Origin: Catenovulum sp. 2E275
GTDB lineage: Bacteria > Pseudomonadota > Gammaproteobacteria > Enterobacterales > Alteromonadaceae
Reading direction: 5' to 3'
Assembly (NCBI RefSeq): GCF_025515275.1
Contig: NZ_JAOPFU010000012.1
Coordinates: forward strand, 30,017 to 94,016
Length of the DNA: 64,000 nucleotides
Shown here: positions 25,656 to 34,053 of the stretch, one piece after another
How the letters are laid out: each line of letters starts with the position of its first letter
Numbering within the stretch: the first letter of the stretch is position 1
Translations under genes and position numbers: made by a program
The notes under the pieces: model-generated
What the model saw: only the letters and a program-made list of their open reading frames with translations
Told to the model about the DNA's origin: nothing
Databases searched by the model: none

Positions 25656-26538
25656 GGGTCTGTTGAGCTTCTGTGATTAGTTTTTGAGCGGCATGGTAAA
25701 GGGTTATAATTTGCTTCGCCAAAAGTAAAAGAACAACTCAATACCATGCCAAGAATAATGCTAATTGATAAGTGGTGGCAAAAGCTACTTAAAATAATGA
25801 AGAGTACAGGCCGCATTTATAACAAACCAGAACACAGAATGACGTTTGAAGGGATACTTTATAAGCTAAGAACTGGTATCCCGTGGCGAGATTTACCAAC
25901 GGAATTGGGTAGTTGGAATACCATTTATAGGCGCTTCAATTTGTGGTCAAAGAAAGGGTTATTGAATATAATATTCAATGAGTTAGCCAAATTATCTGAT
26001 TGCGAGTGGGTCTTTGCAGACAGTTCAATTATCAAAGCTCATCAACATAGTACAGGCGCAGTGACCGAAGAAAGTGAATGTATCGGAAAGAGCCGAGGTG
26101 GTAATTCTACAAAAATTCATCTAGCCGTGGATAGTGGCGGGCTTCCCATTTATTTTGAGCTATCAGAAGGCCAAAGAAATGACATAGCTCGGGCGCAAAG
26201 TTTGGTTGACCATTTTAGGGAAGTCAACATTTTCGTAGGTTACAAAGGATACGACAGTGATGCTCTGAGAAAATATATTGAAGTCAAAGGGGGTATCTCA
26301 GTGATACCAAAACGTAATTATGGCAAGATATTGATAAAAATAGCGTTGATTGGTGTCTTTATAAATATTGACATTTAGTTGAAAATGCGTTTGCTCGAAT
26401 AAAACATTATCGTTCAATATCAATCAGATATGAAAAGTTGGTGAGAAATTATACCAGTATGGTATCACTGGAATTTTCGATGATGTGGTTACCAATGCAT
26501 TGCTGAGTGAAAAACATACAGCAAAGATCAACAGGCCC
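25656..26538 (+). mobile_element. IS5-family insertion sequence (IS427-like group)
   Basis: The ends GGGTCTGTTGA and TCAACAGGCCC are inverted repeats with one mismatch in 11, and both are flanked by TA, a target duplication typical of this IS group. The 883-bp length is right for a single-transposase IS5 element. The transposase inside is broken, so the copy is inactive alone. Confidence 0.85.
25746..26506 (+). pseudogene. IS5-family transposase, frameshifted
   Basis: The first frame (25746-26378) gives the N-terminal and first DDE parts: GILYKLRTGIPWRDLP, the first Asp in FADSSIIKAHQ and the second in VGYKGYDSD. The C-terminal part with the catalytic Glu (VENAFARIKHYRSISIRYEKL) is found from about 26378 in another frame, preceded by a stop where RHLVENAF should read through. 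At least one frameshift (before 26345) and one nonsense change are therefore present. Role: cut-and-paste transposition of the host IS. Confidence 0.85.
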
Positions 26539-26540
26539 TA

Positions 26541-27480
26541 GCTATTAAAGCAGGCGATGACAAAGAGGAATAAACAAAAGCTATAAGGTAAAAATTAAAC
26601 AACGAGTTATCTACTAGTATAATAATATTGCTAAATATGCTGCAGTCAGGCAATGGGTTTAGTTTTATTTTAACATGTAGTTAACAAGGAGGGGGTTTTA
26701 GGTAGTATTGAAAGACTACTGTTAATAATCAGTAAAAACCATAAAATATCATAACTCAGGAAGTTTTTATAAGCATAATGAGTGAAAATTTGACCTATTT
26801 TGTGAGGGTAAAACTTTATTATTAATATATCTGGATCATTATTAGGTACTATATGTTTTTCTTAGATTATGATTTATAAGGGATTTTAAACTAACAAAGT
26901 TCAACATCTAATTATTACTAAACTAGATTTCTGATGGAACATGACGTTCTTACTCCCTAAATGTATTAAAAGTAATTTTTATATATTCAAAATTTATCTA
27001 GCAGAAATTTTTGCAGGAGTGTAATAAAGTCTCATACTGTCCAATACAGTTTTCAGTCCCTATTTGAACACATACATCGTTTTTTTCTCGCCCAATCTAA
27101 ACCTACAAATGCAGAATAATGTCTAATAGCTTAACCATGATTTATCCTCGCTAAGTAAAAATTCGTGATGTATTCTTTAATCTGAGAAGTAAATATAGAC
27201 GGCGTATTAAGCAAGCTCTGAGCATTTGCTATAGAGTAGAGGTACTTGCTGAATCGAACGAAAATCGGTGAAACTAGCACATGAGTTGTAAACAGCAAGA
27301 ATATACCTGAACAGTTAATAGTATGGTTGATCAGGCTTGGAATACTATATTTGGCACAAACGCGACTAACCGCTAGTGTTAATTAACCGTGATGGCCGAA
27401 TGGTTTATACAAAAAATTAGCTATATCCGAGTTTTCTAAAAGATCTACCAGCACGTTTCGAATAGCTTGCAGCGGTTTTA
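26541..27480. other. Gene-poor stretch of degraded DNA
   Basis: About 940 AT-rich bases without an intact gene. The only recognisable content is an IS110-like relic near 27030-27150 on the minus strand. The short reading GRMVY...KDLPARFE near 27400-27455 is broken by stops and could not be assigned. Confidence 0.5.
27030..27150 (-). pseudogene. IS110-family transposase relic (N-terminal catalytic start)
   Basis: On the minus strand one frame reads HYSAFVGLDWARKK and, after a slip in an A-run, the next reads NDVCVQIGTENCIGQYE. This is the N-terminal block of IS110 transposases (VGIDWA..KHDVCV), including the first catalytic Asp. The rest is gone. Confidence 0.5.
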
Positions 27481-27507
27481 CGGGCAGTTTATTACAACAA
27501 CTGCCCG
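27481..27507 (-). terminator. Terminator of the GH50-GH2 operon
   Basis: Perfect 9-bp stem CGGGCAGTT / AACTGCCCG with a 9-base loop, 20 bases after the GH2 stop on the minus strand, followed there by TAAAACC. Likely operon end. Confidence 0.7.
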
Positions 27508-27527
27508 AATATACGTCAGATAACTAT

Positions 27528-30446
27528 TTATCTATTTGCTTGAAGTAATAGCCAAGCACCCGTTTGAGAAACCAATTCGATAGAAGCAAATTGACCCGGT
27601 TGTTGCTGAGCATCTAAAGTTGCTATTTGCAAATCGGTTGCTTGTACAAGCCTCTGATCTTCTAGGTTAATAAAGTTTGAATAGGCCAACCTTGTGTTTA
27701 ATTCAAACCTTTTACCTTTCGCATCTTTAGCCGTTATGCGATAACCCGTTGCACCGCGAACTGGGGTTAGTTTCAACACGTAGCCTTTTGTCGTAGCAAT
27801 TGCAGTAGCGTCGCTCGGTGGTAATAAACCTGCTGGGCTTTGGAGTACCACTTTGTGTTCTTCGCTCCAATCACTGTCTATTGTGCCGGTAATTAAACGT
27901 CTAAATTTAAAATAATGGTCTTTCCCTTGCTCAATAGCCGGTATGCGCGTTGCTCCTTTAGTTTGCACTAAATGTTTGTGGGTATATTCGCCTGAACTTA
28001 AACCGTACTGAACTTCGAAAGCGAAATCGTTACGTGCAACAGAAAAACCAATATGAAATGCGTCTAACTTGCCTTCGGTTGCCCAAATTATCGGTGGCAA
28101 TTCGTTTGGCGCAGTTTCTACTTTTAGCTGCTTTTTATTGGCCTGGCCACGACCTGCATCATTAAGTGCATATAGGTGTAATGTGTATTCGGTTTGTGGT
28201 TGTAAACCACTGACTTCGGCAAAATGATTGATGGTTGGTTTTCCCAGAATTTTTTCACCTTTAGGACCTATTGCAACCAATTGATATTCATTCGCTAGTG
28301 CTGAGCGGTTATAGACAACTCGGATTGTATCCAAGGAAGTGAAATAAGCTTTAATTTCGCTACTAAGCGGCACTTGTTTATCGTGCGAGATCTGCTGTGC
28401 AACATACCCTGCTGAGTCAATTAAGCTAACTTGAAGTTTCGCGTAGTCTCCGAAATACGGCACTTCAAATACTGGGGCACTTTTTCCTGGCGATAAAGTA
28501 GCAATGGGCAGTTGGCCAATTTGCATAGTGTCACCTTTACGGTTGAGTGCTTGCCAAATAAGTCGATAGCCAGACATAGTGTAAGATGGGAAACTATTTA
28601 ACGAGCGTGATGTAAGTTTGATTTTGAGGAATTTACCGCTGGTGTCTAGTTCAAATTTTTCTAATGGTGAATAGAAATTTTGTAACTTGGCAAACGAGCG
28701 CTTTTTATTGCGATACGAGGTTAATACACCCCAAGCACGGTTCTGTGAAAAGTCAGTCGTCCACGATGGTTTTTCGTCGTACCAAGTACTACGGTAGTCG
28801 CTAAACGCAAAATGCGATGTGCCAATTAAGTATGGATATTTACGCAAAGGCCCCATCAAGGCTTCAACATCTAACACAGATTCATTTGGGTCAACCCCAT
28901 CTAGTGCTGTGCCAATTTCTGAGAAAAATATTGGTTTGTCAGGGTGGTATGAATCAACTACCTGCAAGCGTTCTTCATGTTTACCATATTTATTAAACAT
29001 GACAATTTCAGAAAACTTTGACGGATCATTTTTCTGGTAGTCAGCTGAATAAGAGATGTACACAGCTAGTCGAGTCGGATCTAACGCTTTTGCATGGGCA
29101 ATTGCGCTTTCCACATATTCAAGTACTTTGGGGTTTTTGTTTAAATCGCCAATTTCATTGCCAACACTACGTGCAATAACAGATGGGTGATTGTAGTTGT
29201 CTGAAACCAATCGCTCTAACCATTGTTTTGGCAATGGATGGTCTGGGTCAACTAACGCATCTTTGCCCCATAAGGCAACTTCTTCAACCACTAAAAAGCC
29301 AACTTCATCTAGATAGTCTAAATATTCTTTTGGCAGTGCAGGGCCAGATAAACGGGCAAAATTAGCATTTAAAGATTTAAGTAAATCTACGTCTTCTTTA
29401 ATGCGTGAAAGTGGTAGGGCATTACCATCAAATCTATCTTCTGGCACCATATTGAGGCCGACTAACCGCACTTGCTCACCGTTTAAAAATAACTTACGGT
29501 CTTTTACTTCAACGGTGCGAATACCAAATCTATCTTTATGTTGATGGACTATTTGCTTGTTGATACGCAGCGTTGTTTCAATATGGTAAAGGTTTGGGCT
29601 ATTAAAGTGCCATAGCGCAACTTTGTTAGGCTCTAACGTATACGATGCCGTTAGTTTGTGCTGATTATTCTCAGTTATTGTAACGCTTGGTATATCGTTA
29701 TAAACAGCAACAACTTGGCCATTGCGTAATAATTTATGCTCAATGGTTGCGTTGATTTGTTTGTCATCTAAGTTAGCTAGAAAGGTTTCTAACTTTATGT
29801 TGGCGCTGCCGCTGGATAAATTGGGTTGAGCCGTTACATAGACTTTTTCAATATGCGTTTTAGGACGAATATCAAGGTATACTGGACGGCGAATGCCACC
29901 CCAATTCCATACTGCACCACGTCTAAATCGGTTGTTTACCTTTACAACTAAGGTATTGTTTTGCTCTGGTTTTAAGTGTTTGGAAATATCAAATTCAAAA
30001 GCCATAAAACCCAGTTTGTTGGCACCTAAATAAACACCGTTTAACCAAACTTCTGAATCGTTGTAAACACTGTCAAATACCAAACGCACTTGCTGTGCTT
30101 GCCAATGTTTACTGCCTTTGAATTCGGTTCGATACCAAGCATCGCCCATGTAATTGGCGTATTGGTCGTATACGTCCCACACACCAGGTACGGCTATTTG
30201 GTCCCAATTTTGTGTATTTGTACTGGTTTTCCACCATTGCTGTTTATTGCCATTTTTATAAGGATCAATTTGAAATTGCCATTGTCCTGCCAGAGATACT
30301 TTTTCTGAGTAATGGTTGTTTTTTAAATTGTTGTCTAAAGCATCGCTTGTTGGGTATACAGGTGCTGAAGTTAAGTTGCACGCACTCAATAGCATTAAGC
30401 TTGCAACCGCTAAAATCAGTTTAGCTTTGAGTATTTTATTAAACAT
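27528..30446 (-). CDS. GH2 glycoside hydrolase lipoprotein (beta-galactosidase type) with fibronectin-like tail
   Basis: A 972-residue lipoprotein (lipobox LSAC). Sugar-binding jelly roll ('LAGQWQFQIDPYKNG', 'VWDVYDQYANYMGDAWYRTEF'), an immunoglobulin-like domain, then the TIM barrel with acid/base E431 in GNEIGDLN and nucleophile E510 in FFSEIGTAL. After about residue 690 come two fibronectin III-like modules ('AEVSGLQPQTEYTLHLYALNDAGRGQ') and a further domain. GH2 enzymes of agar and porphyran loci remove beta-galactose from oligosaccharide ends; beta-glucuronidase activity cannot be excluded. The start lies only 2 bases after the stop of the upstream GH50 gene and no ribosome site is evident, so translation is probably coupled. 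Confidence 0.9.
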   Translation of the reverse strand: MFNKILKAKLILAVASLMLLSACNLTSAPVYPTSDALDNNLKNNHYSEKVSLAGQWQFQIDPYKNGNKQQWWKTSTNTQNWDQIAVPGVWDVYDQYANYMGDAWYRTEFKGSKHWQAQQVRLVFDSVYNDSEVWLNGVYLGANKLGFMAFEFDISKHLKPEQNNTLVVKVNNRFRRGAVWNWGGIRRPVYLDIRPKTHIEKVYVTAQPNLSSGSANIKLETFLANLDDKQINATIEHKLLRNGQVVAVYNDIPSVTITENNQHKLTASYTLEPNKVALWHFNSPNLYHIETTLRINKQIVHQHKDRFGIRTVEVKDRKLFLNGEQVRLVGLNMVPEDRFDGNALPLSRIKEDVDLLKSLNANFARLSGPALPKEYLDYLDEVGFLVVEEVALWGKDALVDPDHPLPKQWLERLVSDNYNHPSVIARSVGNEIGDLNKNPKVLEYVESAIAHAKALDPTRLAVYISYSADYQKNDPSKFSEIVMFNKYGKHEERLQVVDSYHPDKPIFFSEIGTALDGVDPNESVLDVEALMGPLRKYPYLIGTSHFAFSDYRSTWYDEKPSWTTDFSQNRAWGVLTSYRNKKRSFAKLQNFYSPLEKFELDTSGKFLKIKLTSRSLNSFPSYTMSGYRLIWQALNRKGDTMQIGQLPIATLSPGKSAPVFEVPYFGDYAKLQVSLIDSAGYVAQQISHDKQVPLSSEIKAYFTSLDTIRVVYNRSALANEYQLVAIGPKGEKILGKPTINHFAEVSGLQPQTEYTLHLYALNDAGRGQANKKQLKVETAPNELPPIIWATEGKLDAFHIGFSVARNDFAFEVQYGLSSGEYTHKHLVQTKGATRIPAIEQGKDHYFKFRRLITGTIDSDWSEEHKVVLQSPAGLLPPSDATAIATTKGYVLKLTPVRGATGYRITAKDAKGKRFELNTRLAYSNFINLEDQRLVQATDLQIATLDAQQQPGQFASIELVSQTGAWLLLQANR

Positions 30447-30448
30447 AA

Positions 30449-32728
30449 TTATTTAAACCGTCGCGTGTAGATTGTTTGATTGACTTCTTTAGCTGCATCT
30501 ACCAAAGGTTGATATGGAATATCCGCAACATTTACAAAACCGACGTTGTAGTTTTCGCCATCGTAGGCACGGCCTGTCAAAGGAGAGTCTATATATTGAA
30601 ACCAGTGTGCGCCGACAAAGTAAGGGTTGTCGATTACGCTGTACATGTACTCTTGATATTTTTTGCCGCGGTCGGCTTGGTTGGTTGCATGAATCAGCCC
30701 TGGATTAAATAAACCTGAGTCCATTGAACCGTTGTGAAATTCACCAATAATGCTTGGCATGTCTAGCTCGGTTAATATATTCCAATATGGTTGGTCGATT
30801 CCTTCTCTGTAGTAGTTGTAGCTCATTACATCAACCCATTTTGCTGCGGCTTTTCTAACTTCTGGTGTCATTGCCCAGTGGGCAAACCTTGGCCCCATGT
30901 ACATATGGTTTGGCATATGTTGCTCAAGCAAATTGGCGACTATGCTGAAGTATTTGTTTGCGTAGTGGTATAAAAGCGCAGAAAAATCTTGCTGCATTGC
31001 GTCTGAAATAACATCAACTGTATAAGGTGCTTCAAGTTGTTGCCAAGAAGCGAAATTACTCTGCCAAGCGCTATTTAATTGACTGATGTTGGCATAACGC
31101 TGTTTTAGCTCAGTGACAAAACTTTGTTTAATTGGACTTTCTGATGCTTGTTTAGTCAGAGCGTTGATGACTATGCCGTATTGTGCGGTTGGTCCCCATT
31201 CTGATCCCCAGCTTTTTTCGTTGTCGATAAATACGCCTACACACCAAGGGTTATTTTGTACTTCATCCGCGATTTGTTTAACGGTGACTTCTGCTCTTTG
31301 CGCAAATACAGGATCAAATACGTCAGGCATTGCGCCCCAATAGTCATTGCCTGAGCTGACGGTTTTAAAGTCGCCAATTATCCAACCATTGGCAAAATAG
31401 GGTAGGCGGTTGAGCTGGTAATAGCTTGGGTCTACCCAATTTCCAAAAGAGGTGAATCCCCATGAATGCATACGTTTAATTGTGGTATCTCGCCACTTTT
31501 CCATTAATAAGGCTTCGTCATTAGTTTGGTATTTACGCGCTAAATTAGCGCGATAAAAACTATAGGTTTCACCATGCTCAATTGCACCTGTGTGGACTTC
31601 ACGACGGTAGCCAAAACTTGCTGCTTCTTCGCTTTGATAACTGGGTAACCAAGTAAACATATTTGCGCGGATATCGGAACTTACATGGCGAGAGACAATT
31701 GCGCTATCAGGCGCACGGTTTAAGCCAATGGAATCTTCAGGCGTATAGTCTTTTGGGTCTCTTTGTTTGATGAATTTTTTGTCAAAGTCATAACCAGTGA
31801 TGGTGGAAGTATTGGCCATGCGGATATTGGCGATGCCATTTGAGAAAAACAAATAACCTTCTGGATCGACAATAGACCATTTGCCTTGGTATTTTTCAGT
31901 GCGATAAAAACCCGTCGCTTTTAGTTTGGGGCCGTCAGCCCAGCCATTAAATTTTGAGCGAGAAGGCAGTGGGTGGTCGACTAGAGTTTGTTGCTCTTGC
32001 TGACTAAAAGCTTGTAGCTCTGCTACCGAATGGACTTTGCGTTCAAATTCTTGTTTGGCGTTTTGGCCAAATTTATCCACTATGCCAGTTAAAAAGTTAT
32101 CATCAAATTGTTTAGGCTCAACCAGTTTTATATTGTCAATTTCTAACGTTTTATTTTCGAGCACACCTGAGACTAAAAATTTTATTTTACTGATAGCGCC
32201 AATGTCAGGCTGTTTAACACCACCGCGCCAAATAGTGTGCACATAATCATGTTGCCAACTTGGTGGATTATTGCGAATACCTGAGTTAACTTGCAAGCCC
32301 AAGCTTTTAAGTTCAATTAAATAATTGTTTTTACTATTTGCTGGTATCACTACATTACGCAGTTGAAAGGCGTTGTTTGCGTCATAAGTGTAAATATAAA
32401 CATGAGTTGAAGATGAGCTCGGGTTTTTAATATCAAGTGCGATAGCTGCATTTTGGTACTGGCTGAAGTCCCAAGGTTTGTCTGGCTGTATGGTAAAAGA
32501 TGCATCGTGATGGTCTTTCGATGCGAGCTTAATAACTAATGATTGCCCATTTTCATTAGATTGCAATTTTGCTTGAGCATTTTCCAACAAAATTAATTTT
32601 TTGTCTGTGTCGTTTTCAAAATCTATCAATAACGAATCCGTGGCTTGTGTTGGTAATGAGTTGCTACATGCACTGCAGGCTAGGGTTAAAATAGTGAATG
32701 CTAATGGTTTTATTGAATTTAGCTTCAT
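30449..32728 (-). CDS. GH50 beta-agarase lipoprotein
   Basis: A 759-residue lipoprotein; the start is ATG 32728 with GGAG just upstream and lipobox in LACSAC. The frame is open further upstream, but the candidate operator lies there. The N-terminal sandwich is followed by the GH50 barrel with E504 (FIDNEKSWGSEWG) and E663 (IGEFHNGSMDSG). It is the closest relative in this window of the catalytic half of the fusion protein at 21856-25059 (catalytic residues at identical positions) but lacks the lactonase tail. First gene of a two-gene operon with GH2: agarase then exo-galactosidase. Confidence 0.95.
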   Translation of the reverse strand: MKLNSIKPLAFTILTLACSACSNSLPTQATDSLLIDFENDTDKKLILLENAQAKLQSNENGQSLVIKLASKDHHDASFTIQPDKPWDFSQYQNAAIALDIKNPSSSSTHVYIYTYDANNAFQLRNVVIPANSKNNYLIELKSLGLQVNSGIRNNPPSWQHDYVHTIWRGGVKQPDIGAISKIKFLVSGVLENKTLEIDNIKLVEPKQFDDNFLTGIVDKFGQNAKQEFERKVHSVAELQAFSQQEQQTLVDHPLPSRSKFNGWADGPKLKATGFYRTEKYQGKWSIVDPEGYLFFSNGIANIRMANTSTITGYDFDKKFIKQRDPKDYTPEDSIGLNRAPDSAIVSRHVSSDIRANMFTWLPSYQSEEAASFGYRREVHTGAIEHGETYSFYRANLARKYQTNDEALLMEKWRDTTIKRMHSWGFTSFGNWVDPSYYQLNRLPYFANGWIIGDFKTVSSGNDYWGAMPDVFDPVFAQRAEVTVKQIADEVQNNPWCVGVFIDNEKSWGSEWGPTAQYGIVINALTKQASESPIKQSFVTELKQRYANISQLNSAWQSNFASWQQLEAPYTVDVISDAMQQDFSALLYHYANKYFSIVANLLEQHMPNHMYMGPRFAHWAMTPEVRKAAAKWVDVMSYNYYREGIDQPYWNILTELDMPSIIGEFHNGSMDSGLFNPGLIHATNQADRGKKYQEYMYSVIDNPYFVGAHWFQYIDSPLTGRAYDGENYNVGFVNVADIPYQPLVDAAKEVNQTIYTRRFK

Positions 32729-32753
32729 CAAAACTCCAAAAATAGTATTATTA

Positions 32754-32765
32754 GTTGTTAACATT
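32754..32765. promoter_or_regulatory. Weak candidate GntR-type operator
   Basis: GTTGTTAACATT matches ATTGT-NN-ACAAT at 10 of 12 positions and lies 26 bases upstream of the GH50 start. Included because six stronger copies precede other genes of this region. Confidence 0.3.
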
Positions 32766-32938
32766 ATTGTTTTGTAAGTACATGGCTGACACATATTATT
32801 TTTAAAAATTTGTAACAAGGTAGCTATGCTGATTTATAGAGAGTTGTTGACTGGCTAAATGTAAGCAGGAATTGGCTCTAAACTTTAAAGCTCCTATGTT
32901 AATATAAGCGCAAAATAATATGCTTGAGGGTAACAACT

Positions 32939-33733
32939 TTGACAACAGTTGAAAGCAAGACTGGTAGTACCAGCAAAACAAATAAGTATGCAGTACCAGC
33001 TTTAGACAAAGGTTTGGATATTTTAGAATACTTAGTTAGCCAAGAGCTACCAAGATCACAGGCAGAAATAGCCTTAGGTGTTGGGCGTAATCCCAATGAA
33101 ATTTACCGGGTCTTGGTTGGACTAGAAGCGCGCGGATATTTAGTACGTGACGAATTGTCAGGCCGCTATCAACTGTCGTTAAAGTTGTATAATTTGTCGC
33201 GCTCCATTTCCCCAATTGATCAATTGCGCCAAGTTGCATTACCACAAATGGAAGACTTAGCTGTGCGTATTGGACAATCTTGTTATTTGAGCATGCTTTA
33301 TCAAAGCCAAACTATGGTCATTATCCAAGCACGCAGTCAAGTACCTGTGTCAGTTAACATAGCTGAAGGTTCATTATTTCCAACTATGACAACAACTTCA
33401 GGTAAAGTATTGTTGGCCAATAGTAATGATGAAGTACGCGATATGATTTTACAGCGTGAAAAAGGCTTTTCTAAACTGACTAAATCAAACCAAAATAGCT
33501 TATTTGCAGAATTAAATAGTATTCGCGCACAAGGTTATTTGTTGGCTGATAACTCAATTACTGATGGTATTTGTGACGTCGCTGTATTAATAGGTGAGCC
33601 AGAAGGCAAAGTGGTTGCGGCGTTGGCTGTGTCAGTATTAAAAAATAAAACATATCAAGCAAGCAGTATGCTTGATATAAAACATGAATTATTAGTGACA
33701 GCGGACAAAATTGCTAAACAGCTGGGTTATTAA
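32939..33733 (+). CDS. IclR family transcriptional regulator
   Basis: A 264-residue IclR protein: N-terminal winged helix ('PRSQAEIALGVGRNPNEIYRVLVGLEARGYLVRD', about residues 35-75) and a C-terminal effector domain with 'SCYLSMLYQSQTMVIIQARSQ' and 'DGICDVAVLIGEPEGKVVAALAVSVL'. I choose TTG 32939 because GAGGG lies 8 bases upstream; a TTG at 32924 would overlap that site. IclR members usually sense small organic acids or sugar acids. It precedes the GH2/CoA-transferase operon on the same strand across a 320-base gap full of inverted repeats, so it is the likely local regulator. Confidence 0.88.
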   Translation: MTTVESKTGSTSKTNKYAVPALDKGLDILEYLVSQELPRSQAEIALGVGRNPNEIYRVLVGLEARGYLVRDELSGRYQLSLKLYNLSRSISPIDQLRQVALPQMEDLAVRIGQSCYLSMLYQSQTMVIIQARSQVPVSVNIAEGSLFPTMTTTSGKVLLANSNDEVRDMILQREKGFSKLTKSNQNSLFAELNSIRAQGYLLADNSITDGICDVAVLIGEPEGKVVAALAVSVLKNKTYQASSMLDIKHELLVTADKIAKQLGY

Positions 33734-33876
33734 TTTATAAAACCGTTAGTTGGCAAGTCTAAATTTAAGTGGCTTGCTGCTAATTTGTTTGAGATTTCCA
33801 ATCCCCCAAAAAACGCTACCGACTCAAACTGGCTGCCATCGCCTCTCCCCAAAAACATTCGCATACTCATATGGTT

Positions 33877-33927
33877 AAATTAATTATTAATAATTAATTT
33901 CGACCTTAAATTTTGTCTTGTCGAAAA
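33877..33927. promoter_or_regulatory. Nested palindromes in the promoter region of the GH2/CoA-transferase operon
   Basis: A perfect 24-base palindrome (AAATTAATTATT and its complement) at 33877-33900 is followed by the inverted repeat TTTCGAC (33898-33904) / GTCGAAA (33920-33926), spaced by 15 bases. The second is of a size used by dimeric winged-helix regulators such as IclR. The rest of the 33734-34053 gap has no gene. Confidence 0.45.
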
Positions 33928-33946
33928 TTATTTTTCCTTTTTTATT

Positions 33947-34044
33947 TTATTTATATATGAATGATTAATTTATTTTTAAATTAAACCTTGAAAGGTAACC
34001 TTAATTGTGATTTAAATATAAATGGTGAATTCATATAAAAATAA
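33947..34044. promoter_or_regulatory. Inverted half-sites shared with the 7195-7233 palindrome
   Basis: TTATTTATATATGAAT at 33947-33962 and ATTCATATAAAAATAA at 34029-34044 are inverted copies with one mismatch, 66 bases apart. The second is identical to the half-site of the palindrome before the dioxygenase gene and touches the AAGGG ribosome site of the GH2 gene, so a bound protein could block initiation. Confidence 0.5.
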
Positions 34045-34053
34045 GGGTTGCAG

